Source of the DNA: Nocardia vinacea NBRC 16497
Lineage (GTDB): Bacteria > Actinomycetota > Actinomycetes > Mycobacteriales > Mycobacteriaceae
NCBI RefSeq assembly: GCF_000308835.1
Contig: NZ_BAGN01000428.1
Coordinates: 1-64,000, forward strand
Length of the DNA: 64,000 bases
Reading direction: 5' to 3'
The first letter of the stretch is position 1. Each line of letters opens with the position of its first letter. Position numbers and translations under genes: made by a program. Under the pieces are notes generated by a model. That model was not told where the DNA came from. It searched no databases and was given only the letters and a program-made list of their open reading frames with translations. Positions 55,892 through 64,000 of the stretch are shown here, piece by piece.

Positions 55892-56467
55892 GCACCATGC
55901 TTGTCGGCTGTCAACGACTGGAGGCGTAAACATGAGCCTAGGTGCGTTGGCAAAGGCGGTCCGGTAGGAAGCAACCGGCGAACACACCTGAATTGTCGAA
56001 AATCGATCTTGGGCTCGAGGGATCACTGCATCGCCGCGTGGACGACCATGTCGGCGTGGAGGTTTGGGTGCGGGATTACGGCATGTCTGCTGCCCGTCAG
56101 GATGAGGTGTGGCGCCCGTGGCCGGCTGGTGAGTCGTTCAGCGCACCAGTGGGACTCTGACCGTGTCGATATAGAGCTGACCGACATGTCTAACCCGAAT
56201 CCCTTGAGCCTTATGGAGATTCGGAAGAACGGCCGAACGATGGACGGGAGGTATACGCCCGGGTTTGCGTCCGGCAATCTGGCGTACGAATCGGACCGCG
56301 GTGATGGCTTCAGCTACACCTTCGGTCCGACCGTCGTTGGGTGTGTCCGGGTAAATCGGAGATCGGGGATGTGAGTGGGCGCCGAGCTGGACGCCATTGA
56401 GACCATCTCGCTGCGACGACGAACCAGCGACACGCGAGCGACCCTGCCCCGGCAGGAGATCGAGGGC
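55892..56467. other. Intergenic region without a supported gene
   Basis: About 575 bp between the HAD promoter and the end of GntR-2. Two plus-strand stretches look weakly protein-like (VDDHVGVEVWVRDYGMSAAR near 56050; MEIRKNGRTMDGRYTPGFAS near 56215) but lack starts, ribosome binding sites or family matches. They may be remnants. Confidence 0.4.
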
Positions 56468-57154
56468 CTACCCGTCGCCGTCCCGTTCGCGGCGTGCACT
56501 TGTCAGCGAGTCGACCGCGTCGGTCATGTGCCGATCGATTTCTGCCAGCATCTCGGGGAGATCACCCCCGAGCAACCGGTCGAGCAACCGCTGGTGTTCC
56601 TCGATCGCCGTAGGCGGCCGGATGTACCGCGCGTCAAAAGCCGACATGCACAGCATCGTCTCGGCGGCCAGTGTGGAGAACATACGGCTCAGCCGTGGGC
56701 TTTGCGCGGCCTCAACCATCGTTTCGTGGAAATGGAGGTCCTCGCGGGCGAGTTTTTTCCAGTCGCCGGCGTTCATGTACTGGGCGATGTTTTGCAGAAT
56801 TTCCTGGAGACGATCCACGAGTTCGGCCGGAATCCCGCGTTCGTACACGGTGCTCGCCGCTTCCTTCTCGACGGCGCGCCTGCCACGATAGATGTCCTCG
56901 ATGTCGCTGATGTCGAGCTCGATGACGAAGACACCGCGGTTGCGGTGGTTGACCAGGAGTCCCTCCTGGGCGAGGCGCTGGACGGCCTCTCGGACGGGAC
57001 CGCGGCTCATCTGCAGTCGGGCGGCTAGCTGCGATTCGCTGATCTGCTCCCCCGGGGCGAAGCTGCCATCCAGGATCAGTTCCCGCAGCTGCTCCGCGAT
57101 CACCGCAGAGGTGACCCGAAGAGGCATGGGGACCATGTTGTCGACGCCGGCCAT
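56468..57154 (-). CDS. GntR-family regulator, FCD type (GntR-2)
   Basis: A 228-residue protein. The winged helix has SQLAARLQMSRGPVREAVQR and LAQEGLLVNHRNRGVFV. The FCD domain contains YRGRRAVEKEAAS, DLHFHETMVEAAQSPRL and EEHQRLLDRLLGGD. ATG 57154 gives MAGVDNMVPM; nearby ATGs are alternatives. A site ATTGTTGACAGTTGGC 70 bp upstream resembles one before gabT. It is similar to GntR-3 at 58125. Confidence 0.9.
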   Translation of the reverse strand: MAGVDNMVPMPLRVTSAVIAEQLRELILDGSFAPGEQISESQLAARLQMSRGPVREAVQRLAQEGLLVNHRNRGVFVIELDISDIEDIYRGRRAVEKEAASTVYERGIPAELVDRLQEILQNIAQYMNAGDWKKLAREDLHFHETMVEAAQSPRLSRMFSTLAAETMLCMSAFDARYIRPPTAIEEHQRLLDRLLGGDLPEMLAEIDRHMTDAVDSLTSARRERDGDG

Positions 57155-57223
57155 GTGTTGCTGCTGCCTTTCCCCGAATGCACCGTCAACCGTGCCTGAT
57201 GAACGGCTATTGCTGACTTGTGA

Positions 57224-57239
57224 ATTGTTGACAGTTGGC
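57224..57239. promoter_or_regulatory. ATTGTtgACAgTtGGC operator-like site before GntR-2
   Basis: ATTGTTGACAGTTGGC matches ATTGTCAACAATCGGC before gabT (61659-61674) at 12 of 16 positions, with conserved symmetry. Candidate binding site of GntR-2 or GntR-3. Confidence 0.55.
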
Positions 57240-57447
57240 GATATTACACCTTCAGCGCCAAAGGGCGTCAGTGGCCCGCCGCGCACCGCGGCACAACCTG
57301 CGGATACGTCGGCGCAGAGCCAGTCCCCGAGATCCCAATCCGTTCAATCAAGTTCGATTCGCGGGAGGCCCTTGCTGATTTCGCCTGCACCCCCTGTGCC
57401 GTCGGTTTTCCGTCTGCCGACCTAGTTCTGGGGGCAAGGCATGCACC

Positions 57448-57492
57448 GCCGGAGGGCAGGCGCGATCCACGGGATCTGGGCTGCCCTCCGGC
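57448..57492. terminator. Strong stem-loop after the cupin gene
   Basis: A perfect 12-bp GC-rich stem, GCCGGAGGGCAG (57448-57459) with CTGCCCTCCGGC (57481-57492). The 21-base loop itself contains a GATCC/GGATC hairpin. It lies just beyond the leftward cupin gene's stop. There is no T-run on the leftward side. The rest of 57240-57514 holds no gene. Confidence 0.7.
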
Positions 57493-57514
57493 GATGTGCT
57501 GTTATTTTCGCTGA

Positions 57515-57877
57515 TCAGTCGACCGCGCCCGAAAGGTCCTGCACAACCCACATCTTGCGGAGGGGCGTGTGGATGGTCCAGGTGCCCTCCCAACCGGCGG
57601 GGGTCACGAACAACGAACCCGGACCGATGTCGAAGCTGTTGCCGTTGGATTCGGTGATGGTGGCGGTTCCACTGAGAATCTGGCAGATCTCGTTGCAGCC
57701 ATCCCGGGTGCTCGTGAACGTTCCCGGGGTGACCTCCCAGATTCCTGTCCGCAGACCGTTTCCATCCCAAAGCCGCAGGGAGGCTTCGGTCTGACCGGGC
57801 GTCGTGGATGTGGCCTTAGGGATGTGGTTCCCAGGGTTCTCGGTTGTTGCGTTACTCATGACGGTCGCCTTGCCCAT
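57515..57877 (-). CDS. Cupin-domain protein (DUF861 type)
   Basis: The 120-residue single cupin resembles EutQ/ureidoglycine-aminohydrolase-like DUF861 proteins (TGIWEVTPGTFTSTRDGCNE; ICQILSGTATITESNG; GSLFVTPAGWEGTWTIHTP). DUF861 cupins often occur beside aminotransferase and amine-oxidase genes; the reaction is unknown. ATG 57877 has GGAG at proper spacing; ATG 57859 is an alternative. A palindrome lies 68 bp upstream. Confidence 0.85.
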   Translation of the reverse strand: MGKATVMSNATTENPGNHIPKATSTTPGQTEASLRLWDGNGLRTGIWEVTPGTFTSTRDGCNEICQILSGTATITESNGNSFDIGPGSLFVTPAGWEGTWTIHTPLRKMWVVQDLSGAVD

Positions 57878-57944
57878 GGTTACTCCGTTTCTGGGGTACG
57901 CGTGGCTCATGCCTTGGCTGGGGTGGCACGGAACCTATCCGTGC

Positions 57945-57959
57945 GATTGTTTTACAATC
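57945..57959. promoter_or_regulatory. GATTGT-TTT-ACAATC palindrome before the cupin gene
   Basis: A perfect inverted repeat with 6-base arms and a 3-base spacer, in the 247-bp gap between GntR-3 and the cupin gene. Its half-site ATTGT is shared with the gabT and GntR-2 sites, so one of the GntR proteins may bind it. Confidence 0.5.
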
Positions 57960-58124
57960 TAGCTAGAGCTCGGTTCTGGAATCGCTTTCTCCCCCTTAAA
58001 TTTTCGCTATTCGATTTGGGCACGGCAGCAACCCCTTCCGGCCAGCCGATCCGGTGACATCGTCCGAGCGGGGACCGACCGGCGAATCAGTCCCGCCCAG
58101 GCAATGACCAACGCTTTCGCCCGA

Positions 58125-58805
58125 CTACTCCTGAAGTGTTATTGCGGTGAGATCATCAACGGCCTTGCGCAAGTGACGACTGATGGCCTGTTTCAGCCCT
58201 TCGCTGTCGCCCGCTGCCAATAAGTCCAGGAGATTCTGGTGCTCCTGCACTAGGGCACCCACTCGGGGATAGGAAACTCGGAGGTTGAGGATGCACATTC
58301 TGGATTCGGCTGCCAATGTGTCGTAAATCCGAATCAAACGCGAATTTCCTGTCCCTTCGACAAGTGAGGTGTGGAACTTCATATCCAGTCGGGTGAGCGC
58401 TTGCCAGTCCGATAATTCTACTTGCGCTGCCATTTCTGTCAGGGTTACTTCCACTGACCGGCAGGTGCGAGCGATTTGTTCCGGTCCGGTTGACAGGAGG
58501 ATATTCGCGGATGCTGATTCCACGGCCTCTCGCACCGCGTAGATCTCTTTGATGTCATCGATCGACAATTCAGGCACGAAGACGCCGCGGTTCCGCAGAC
58601 TGACGAGGATCCCTTCCTGGGCCAGCCGCTGCAGTGCTTCACGAACTGGGCCCCTGGATGTGTGCAGCTGACCTGCCAGGACGGATTCGTTGATTTGCTG
58701 CCCGGGGCGGAAAACCCCTTGTATAATTTGTTCCCGCAGGTGATCGGCAATCAATTGTGCTGTGGGTCGTCCCTCTAATACAAGCACTCCCTCCGGTGAC
58801 GCCAT
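58125..58805 (-). CDS. GntR-family regulator, FCD type (GntR-3)
   Basis: The 226-residue paralogue of GntR-2 has NESVLAGQLHTSRGPVREAL, QRLAQEGILVSLRNRGVFV, then an FCD domain (YAVREAVESASANIL; LDMKFHTSLVEGTGNSRL; QEHQNLLDLLAAGD). ATG 58805 follows AAGGAAA. It lies 37 bp after gabD in the same direction, so it is likely cotranscribed with the GABA-type genes and controls them. Confidence 0.9.
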   Translation of the reverse strand: MASPEGVLVLEGRPTAQLIADHLREQIIQGVFRPGQQINESVLAGQLHTSRGPVREALQRLAQEGILVSLRNRGVFVPELSIDDIKEIYAVREAVESASANILLSTGPEQIARTCRSVEVTLTEMAAQVELSDWQALTRLDMKFHTSLVEGTGNSRLIRIYDTLAAESRMCILNLRVSYPRVGALVQEHQNLLDLLAAGDSEGLKQAISRHLRKAVDDLTAITLQE

Positions 58806-58842
58806 GGAAATTTCCTTACCACTTCTCGAACGCAAAGCGCGC

Positions 58843-60297
58843 CTAACGCGCTATTGCGGTGTATTTGTATTCGAGAAACTCGTCGATGCCGACCTTGCCG
58901 CCCTCGCGTCCTAGGCCAGACTGTTTGACGCCGCCGAACGGCGCCGCTGGATTCGACACGAGACCCGTATTCAGGCCGACCATTCCTACTTCCAGTTCGG
59001 AAGAGAAACGCATTGCCTTGTCTACACTCTCGGTAAATACGTAGCCAACAAGTCCCCAGTTCGTGTCGTTTGCCAGGCGCACCGCTTCGTCCTCACTGTC
59101 GAAGGGGGTGATGGCCGCGACCGGTCCGAAGATCTCGGTTGTCATCAGTTCCGCATCGAGGGGAACGTCGGTCAGGACGGTGGGAGTGTAGAAGTATCCG
59201 GGGCCTTCGGGACGGTTGCCGCCGGTGAGGATGCGAGCGCCCTTGGCGAGCGCGTCGGCCACCAATCCCTCGACCTTGTCCAGGGCTTTCTGTTCGATGA
59301 GGGGGCCGACATCGGCCCCCTCCAGGGCGCCGTTGCCGACCTGCAGTTCGGCCATCCGCTTGGCGAGCTTTTCTCCGAATTCCTCAGCGAGTGAACGGTG
59401 GACGAAGAATCGGTTCGCTGCCGTGCATGCTTCTCCCATGTTGCGCATTTTGGCCTGCATGGCCCCGGCGACAGCTCGTTCGAGGTCGGCGTCGGGCAGG
59501 ACTACGAACGGCGCGTTGCCGCCCAGTTCCATGGAGGCACGCATGACGTTTTCCGCTGCCTGCCGCAGCAGGATCTTGCCGACCTCGGTGGATCCGGTGA
59601 AACTGACCTTGCGTGCGATACCGCTGTTCATCCACGCCTCCACCACGCTGGCGGGGCTGGCGGTGGTCACGACATTGAGAACCCCGTCCGGCAGTCCGGC
59701 CTGCCGGAAGATATCGACCAAAGCGAGCGATGTCAGCGGTGTCAGCTCGGCGGGCTTGAACACCATCGTGCACCCGGCCGCAACCGCCGGGGCGATCTTG
59801 CGGGCCCCCATCGCCAGCGGAAAGTTCCACGGCGTCACCAATACACACGGCCCGACCGGCTCTTTGCTGATCAGGATTCGGGTGTTGCCATCGATGGAGG
59901 TGGTGTGGTCTCCGCCGATACGAATGGCCTCCTCGGAGAACCACCGCAGGAACTCGGCGCCGTAAGCCACTTCGCCTTTGGCTTCAGCGAGGGGCTTGCC
60001 CATCTCCGCGGTCATGATGGCGGCCAGCCGGTCGGTGTTGGCGATAACGAGGTCGTAGGCGCGGCGCAGGATGTCCGCGCGCTCGCGCGGGGTGGATTTG
60101 CTCCACGTCGCCTGTGCGCGACCGGCTGCCGCGATGGCTTCGAGAGCATCGTCGAGCCCACCGTCGGCCACCTCGGCAATGACTTCGTGCGTTGCCGGGT
60201 TTTCCACGGTGAAGGTGGCTTCGCCCGCTGCTTTCCGCCAGGAGCCGTCGATGAACAGGTCGGTGTGCAGAGTGGTGGGGTCAAGGGAGGAGCTCAT
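58843..60297 (-). CDS. gabD: Succinate-semialdehyde dehydrogenase-type aldehyde dehydrogenase
   Basis: The 484-residue NAD(P)-dependent enzyme has the GabD pattern: VTPWNFPLAMGARKIAPAVA, FTGSTEVGKILL, catalytic Glu in MELGGNAPF and Cys in GEACTAANRF, ending GGVKQSGLGREGGKVGIDEF. It oxidises succinate or a similar dicarboxylic semialdehyde. The substrate could also be another omega-semialdehyde from polyamine or lysine breakdown. ATG 60297 start. It follows gabT by 79 bp. Confidence 0.92.
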   Translation of the reverse strand: MSSSLDPTTLHTDLFIDGSWRKAAGEATFTVENPATHEVIAEVADGGLDDALEAIAAAGRAQATWSKSTPRERADILRRAYDLVIANTDRLAAIMTAEMGKPLAEAKGEVAYGAEFLRWFSEEAIRIGGDHTTSIDGNTRILISKEPVGPCVLVTPWNFPLAMGARKIAPAVAAGCTMVFKPAELTPLTSLALVDIFRQAGLPDGVLNVVTTASPASVVEAWMNSGIARKVSFTGSTEVGKILLRQAAENVMRASMELGGNAPFVVLPDADLERAVAGAMQAKMRNMGEACTAANRFFVHRSLAEEFGEKLAKRMAELQVGNGALEGADVGPLIEQKALDKVEGLVADALAKGARILTGGNRPEGPGYFYTPTVLTDVPLDAELMTTEIFGPVAAITPFDSEDEAVRLANDTNWGLVGYVFTESVDKAMRFSSELEVGMVGLNTGLVSNPAAPFGGVKQSGLGREGGKVGIDEFLEYKYTAIAR

Positions 60298-60376
60298 TGT
60301 CGCACTTTCGGTGATCGAGGGACGGGTTCCCCAGGTGGGGATCAGTTCGTCGTCTGGCGGAATCCATGTGGGATGT

Positions 60377-61630
60377 CTAGGTGTTTGCGGTCTTCAGCGC
60401 CTGCGTGAATTTCGTGAGGCCGACTCGGATTTCGTCGCTGGTGACGTTGAGAGCCGGAATGATGCGAATGACGTTTCCGTACGGACCACAGGTGAGAAGC
60501 AGCAGCTCCGCGTCGACGGCGGCCTGTTGCACGGCGAGCGCCGTGGCAGCGTCCGGGGTGTTGTCGGCGGTGGTGAATTCGACGCCCTGCATCAAGCCAC
60601 GGCCTCGAATGTTCCCGATTCCGGAGAACTCGGTCGCGAGGCTTTCCAGGCCCGAGCGCAGCTCGTCGCCCCGGAGCTGGGCATTGGACACGAGGTTCTC
60701 GCGTGCGATGACGCCCAGCGTCGCGACGCCGGCAGCGGCGGCGACGGCGTTGCCTCCGTACGTACCGCCCTGAGAGCCCGGCCATGCCTTGGCCATCAAC
60801 TCTGTGGGGGCCGCTATCGCGGAGATGGGGAATCCGCTCGCCAGGCCCTTCGCCGTGATGACGATGTCCGGCCGGATCCCGGCCCAGTCGTGTCCCCAGA
60901 ACTTACCGGTCCGTCCGACACCTGCCTGGACTTCGTCCACGATCAGCACGACGCCATGCTGATCGGCGCGTTCCCGCAAACCTTGCAGGAAGGCCGGAGG
61001 GGTAGGAATATAGCCGCCGTCGCCGAGGACCGGCTCGATGATGAACCCAGCCGTGTCGGCGGGGGTGCTGATCGTCTGCAGGAGGTGATCGAGTTCCTTC
61101 AGGGCAAATGCAACTGCCGTTTCTTCATCCCAACCGAAGCGGAATGCGTGCGGGAAGGGCGCGATGTGCACTCCGCCCATCAACGGCGAAAATCCGGAGC
61201 GGAACTTGGTGCCGGCGGTGGTCAGCGAGGCGGCACCCACGGTCCTGCCGTGAAAGCCTCCGTGGAACGAGATGATGTTGGGACGTCCGGTCGCCATGCG
61301 CGCCAGACGAATTGAGGCCTCGACCGCTTCGGAGCCGGAGGTGGCGTAGAAGACGCTGTCCAGGCCCGCGGGCAGGAACTCGCCGAGTTTGTCGGTGAGC
61401 TCGAGCAGCGGCTTGTGCATCACCGTCGTGTACTGGGCATGAACAATCTTGCCCACCTGCTCGCGGGCCGCGGCGACGACGTCCGGGTGGCAGTGACCGG
61501 TGCTGGTCACACCGATGCCGGTGGTGAAGTCGAGGTACTTCTTGCCGTCTGTGGCGTACACCCAACTACCGGCCGCATAGTCGACGACGACTGGTGTGGC
61601 CTGCTTGAGAACGGGACTGAGAGCTGCCAT
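60377..61630 (-). CDS. gabT: Class III aminotransferase, 4-aminobutyrate type
   Basis: The 417-residue PLP enzyme has DFTTGIGVTSTGHCHPDVV, FYATSGSEAVEASIRLAR, SFHGGFHGRT, and IVDEVQAGVGRTG with the PLP-contacting Asp. The Schiff-base Lys lies in ITAKGLASGFPISA. It converts an omega-amino acid or diamine to a semialdehyde with 2-oxoglutarate or pyruvate as acceptor, feeding GabD. ATG 61630 has AGGAAAG upstream. An operator-like palindrome lies 29 bp before the start. An internal fragment of a paralogue remains at 49288-49398. Confidence 0.92.
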   Translation of the reverse strand: MAALSPVLKQATPVVVDYAAGSWVYATDGKKYLDFTTGIGVTSTGHCHPDVVAAAREQVGKIVHAQYTTVMHKPLLELTDKLGEFLPAGLDSVFYATSGSEAVEASIRLARMATGRPNIISFHGGFHGRTVGAASLTTAGTKFRSGFSPLMGGVHIAPFPHAFRFGWDEETAVAFALKELDHLLQTISTPADTAGFIIEPVLGDGGYIPTPPAFLQGLRERADQHGVVLIVDEVQAGVGRTGKFWGHDWAGIRPDIVITAKGLASGFPISAIAAPTELMAKAWPGSQGGTYGGNAVAAAAGVATLGVIARENLVSNAQLRGDELRSGLESLATEFSGIGNIRGRGLMQGVEFTTADNTPDAATALAVQQAAVDAELLLLTCGPYGNVIRIIPALNVTSDEIRVGLTKFTQALKTANT

Positions 61631-61658
61631 GGACTCATACTTTCCTACTGAATTGTTA

Positions 61659-61674
61659 ATTGTCAACAATCGGC
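61659..61674. promoter_or_regulatory. ATTGTcaACAATcGGC operator-like palindrome before gabT
   Basis: ATTGT-CA-ACAAT is an inverted repeat typical of FCD-type GntR operators and is extended by CGGC. A similar site lies before GntR-2. AATTGTTAATTGTC just upstream overlaps as a second half-site. Confidence 0.6.
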
Positions 61675-61754
61675 AATTTGCTGGCTGGTTTGATGCGGGC
61701 GCGGCACGCAGCCGCGTCCTGTCTCGCAGGATTACATCGGGACTAGGTCGAGCC

Positions 61755-62951
61755 TTATGACCCCACGCGCCGGCTTCCACCGGACACCTCGGCGGTGGGG
61801 TCCTGGCAGTCGCGCGCTGTGGATGATCGGTACCGCTGAGGCCGCAGGAAATCCAGTCCGTGGAAGGACCGCGTGCCCAGGGCCTCGTGCGCGGCGATCT
61901 CGCCGAAGCCGGAGGCCATTTTGAAGCCGGCGCCGGAAAATCCGGTGGCGCAGTAGATTCTGCTGTTCTCCCGCGGGCGGCCAAGCAGGGGGTTCTTGTC
62001 TGCGGTGAAGAGATCCGGGAAGGCATCGGAGCGGACGATGTTCGGAAAAAGTCCTGGCAGGAACTCGGTGACCGTCTCGGTGGTCTCCGCGATTTCCTCC
62101 GCCGTGAGATCTCTGGGCACCGCGTCGGCGCGGGGGGTGGGTGCTCCGCGACCGTCCAGGGTTGCCTTGACGGTCACTCCGTCGATGCTGGGGGCCCCGT
62201 ACATGGAACGATCTCCAGAGATGCGGATGAAGATAGGGAATCTGTCCGGCGAGAATTCGGAGGGGTCCCGGGCCACGAACCAGGACAGGAAGATCCGCCG
62301 TGTTTCGGTGACTGCGTTCAGGTAGTCGGGCATTAGGCGGCGGGACCAGCCGCCCGAGGAGACGATGACGCGCTCGAACTTCCAGGCATTGTTGCCGGCG
62401 GTGACGACCACGCCGTCGTCGGTTTCGCGGATGTCGTCGATCGGAGTGTGGTCCAGGACCGTTGCCCCGTTCGCCTGCGCGGCCGCCACCGCCGCGGTGA
62501 CCGCGCGGTCGGTCCGCAGGGCGCCGGCATGGGGATCGAACACCGCGAGGTCGTCCGGGCGGAGGTGATGTTGTGGGTACCGCTCGGTCATCGCGCCGCG
62601 GCTGAGTATTTCGTGGTCCGCCCCGTTCGCCCGGGTGGTTTCGAGTAGGTGCGGAAGATAGGGGCCGTCCACGGTCCCGATGGACAATCCGCCGCACCGC
62701 GTCAAAATGTGTTGACCCGAGTCGGCCTCCAGCTCGGCCCAGAGGCGGCGGGAGCGTTCGAGGATGGGGTAATAGTCAGTTGCTCCTCGATACAGCATGC
62801 GGAACAGGCGGGTGTCCCCGCCGACGGCGCTGCGGGCATGGCCTGGCGTTTGTGCCTCGAACCCGACCACCGAGTGGGACGAGCGGGAAGCCTGCCACAA
62901 TGCCATGCTTCCGATGCTGCCTAGGCCGATGACGGCAAGCTGTCCATCCAT
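61755..62951 (-). CDS. FAD-dependent amine oxidase, DAO family (copy 2)
   Basis: The 398-residue sarcosine-oxidase/SolA-like protein has FAD motif LAVIGLGSIGSMALWQAS, RSAVGGDTRLFRMLYRG, and C-terminal CATGFSGAGFKMASGFG. It is closely similar to the oxidase at 49458-50591 but has about 20 extra C-terminal residues. It lies four bases after the ABC ATPase stop, so uptake and oxidation are coupled. The imported compound is probably an N-methyl or primary amine amino acid. Confidence 0.92.
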   Translation of the reverse strand: MDGQLAVIGLGSIGSMALWQASRSSHSVVGFEAQTPGHARSAVGGDTRLFRMLYRGATDYYPILERSRRLWAELEADSGQHILTRCGGLSIGTVDGPYLPHLLETTRANGADHEILSRGAMTERYPQHHLRPDDLAVFDPHAGALRTDRAVTAAVAAAQANGATVLDHTPIDDIRETDDGVVVTAGNNAWKFERVIVSSGGWSRRLMPDYLNAVTETRRIFLSWFVARDPSEFSPDRFPIFIRISGDRSMYGAPSIDGVTVKATLDGRGAPTPRADAVPRDLTAEEIAETTETVTEFLPGLFPNIVRSDAFPDLFTADKNPLLGRPRENSRIYCATGFSGAGFKMASGFGEIAAHEALGTRSFHGLDFLRPQRYRSSTARDCQDPTAEVSGGSRRVGS

Positions 62952-62955
62952 GTGT

Positions 62956-63723
62956 TCAGAGCACCTTCTCCAGGAAGGCCTGGGTCCGTCGTTCCTTCGG
63001 GTTGGCGAGGACCTCGCGGGCGTCTCCGCGTTCGACGATGCATCCCTCGTCCATGAACAGCAGGGTGTCTGCCACCTCCCGTGCGAAGCCCATCTCATGG
63101 GTGACCACGACCATGGTCATGCCCTTTTGTGCCAGGTCCTTCATGACGGCGAGGACTTCACCTACCTTTTCGGGATCCAGGGCGCTGGTCGGCTCGTCGA
63201 ACAGCATGATCTGCGGATCCATGGCCAACGCCCGCGCGATGGCCACACGCTGCTGCTGTCCTCCGGACAGCTGCGCGGGATAGTGCCCACCGAAGCCACT
63301 GAGCCCAACGCTGGCCAGCAGTTGCTGCGCTTGCTCGGCTGCCTGTTGCTTGTCGCCGCGCTTGACCAGTATGGGGCCGGCCATGACATTTTCCTGGGCG
63401 GTCATGTTGGGGAACAGGTTGAACTGCTGGAAAACGATGCCGACCTTGGTGCGCTGCTCGGCCAGGCGTTTGCGGCTCAGAGCGTGGAAAGCGGTGTCTG
63501 TTTCGTAGTAGCCGAAGTGTTCTCCGTTGACCTTCAACACTCCGAGATCGATGGTCTCGAGGCCGTTGACGCAGCGCAACAATGTGGATTTTCCGGAGCC
63601 GCTGGGGCCGATGATGCAACAGATCTCACCGCTGGCGATATCGACATCGATGTTTTTCAGAACTGTCTTGGAGCCGAAGGATTTACGGATTCCTCGACCG
63701 TGGATAGTACCGTCGCAGATCAT
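62956..63723 (-). CDS. Polar amino-acid ABC transporter ATPase (GlnQ/HisP type)
   Basis: A 255-residue ATPase with Walker A GPSGSGKST, Q-loop FQQFNLFPNMT, signature LSGGQQQRVAIARAL, Walker B IMLFDEPTSALDPE and switch His in VVVTHEMGFA. It powers uptake of a polar amino acid or related amine. ATG 63723 has GGAAGG upstream and overlaps the permease stop (ATGA). The periplasmic/lipoprotein binding protein would lie beyond the window. Confidence 0.95.
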   Translation of the reverse strand: MICDGTIHGRGIRKSFGSKTVLKNIDVDIASGEICCIIGPSGSGKSTLLRCVNGLETIDLGVLKVNGEHFGYYETDTAFHALSRKRLAEQRTKVGIVFQQFNLFPNMTAQENVMAGPILVKRGDKQQAAEQAQQLLASVGLSGFGGHYPAQLSGGQQQRVAIARALAMDPQIMLFDEPTSALDPEKVGEVLAVMKDLAQKGMTMVVVTHEMGFAREVADTLLFMDEGCIVERGDAREVLANPKERRTQAFLEKVL

Positions 63724-64000
63724 CGGGCAATACCTTCCGGGTCTGTCAGCACAACCTGCTTCGCTTTCCAGGGAAGCCGGGAAGCCGAACGGGAGTACTT
63801 CTTCTCGAGCTGGGATTGCGGGTAGCTCAGGATCAGAGTCATCACGAGGTACCACAGGCTGGCAACGATCAAGAGTGGGATGGTCTCGTAGGTGCGGGCG
63901 TAGATCAGTTGCGCGCTCTGGAGCAGCTCGGCGACGCCCAGCACGCTGACGAGGGAGGTCTCCTTGAACATTCCGATGACCTGATTTCCGGTTGCCGGAA
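63720..64000 (-). CDS. Polar amino-acid ABC transporter permease, 5' end outside the window
   Basis: The C-terminal 90 or so residues of a His/Glu/Gln-type permease: GNQVIGMFKETSLVSVLGVA (the loop that follows the EAA motif), then ELLQSAQLIYARTYETIPLL, a last membrane helix IVASLWYLVMTLILSYPQSQ and a basic tail LEKKYSRS. It overlaps the ATPase start by four bases. Confidence 0.92.
   Translation of the reverse strand, partial: PATGNQVIGMFKETSLVSVLGVAELLQSAQLIYARTYETIPLLIVASLWYLVMTLILSYPQSQLEKKYSRSASRLPWKAKQVVLTDPEGIAR

Overview
The window is high-GC DNA from an actinobacterium of the Nocardia/Rhodococcus/Mycobacterium group, most likely Nocardia. The evidence is an actinobacterial-type recA with an SOS box and a PafBC-type promoter, the DUF3046 and glycosyltransferase genes that sit next to recA in mycobacteria, GTG/TTG starts, strongly GC-biased third codon positions, and two very large Ser/Thr-kinase/NB-ATPase/LuxR regulators of a kind common in Nocardia. 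The species cannot be fixed from the sequence alone.

Layout. (1) 1-9.2 kb: core chromosome. The 3'-truncated recA is followed by an Lrp regulator, an efflux pump, small enzymes (DUF1348, PPOX-like, VOC), a CGNR regulator, a TPR-aminoglycoside-phosphotransferase-like fusion, DUF3046, a GT1 glycosyltransferase and tRNA-Leu(GAG). Compared with M. tuberculosis, about 6.5 kb lies between DUF3046 and recA. (2) 9.2-12.9 kb: a second efflux pump, then a head-to-head junction where both xdhC and a FadR/GntR gene have lost their 5' ends. (3) 12.9-20.4 kb: an aromatic-catabolic cluster under a LysR regulator, holding a fumarylacetoacetase-family hydrolase, a cyclase-family hydrolase, an FAD monooxygenase, an extradiol dioxygenase, an SDR and an alpha/beta C-C hydrolase. 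(4) 20.4-34 kb: two paralogous kinase/LuxR regulators of about 1095 residues each. Between them are sdaA (L-serine dehydratase), an MFS transporter, an exported glycine-zipper protein and debris of IS256, IS3, aldehyde dehydrogenase and other genes. The glycine-zipper gene is repeated as a decayed copy on the other side of the second regulator. (5) 34-44 kb: a tightly overlapping operon (FMO-type monooxygenase, SDR, aldehyde dehydrogenase) bracketed by two AraC regulators, then a YhgE/Pip membrane protein with a TetR regulator.

(6) 44-48.4 kb: an IS graveyard with a 44-bp perfect palindrome, a serine-recombinase fragment, a broken IS110, a broken IS3 orfA, and an intact 1257-bp IS3-family element inserted in a second IS110. 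(7) 48.4-64 kb: a leftward amine/amino-acid catabolic island. Reading from the right edge it has a polar amino-acid ABC permease and ATPase, a DAO-family oxidase, GabT, GabD, a GntR regulator, a cupin, a second GntR, a HAD hydrolase, RidA, a DSD1-type PLP enzyme, an SDR, two more DAO oxidases and a third GntR. The likely logic is import, FAD-dependent amine oxidation, transamination and oxidation of the resulting semialdehyde, with RidA removing reactive imines. The substrate is not evident. The left part (49.3-50.8 kb) carries fragments of the same GabT-oxidase-ATPase-permease series, so this block was once duplicated and has mostly decayed. Matching palindromes in front of several of these genes suggest operators for the three GntR proteins.
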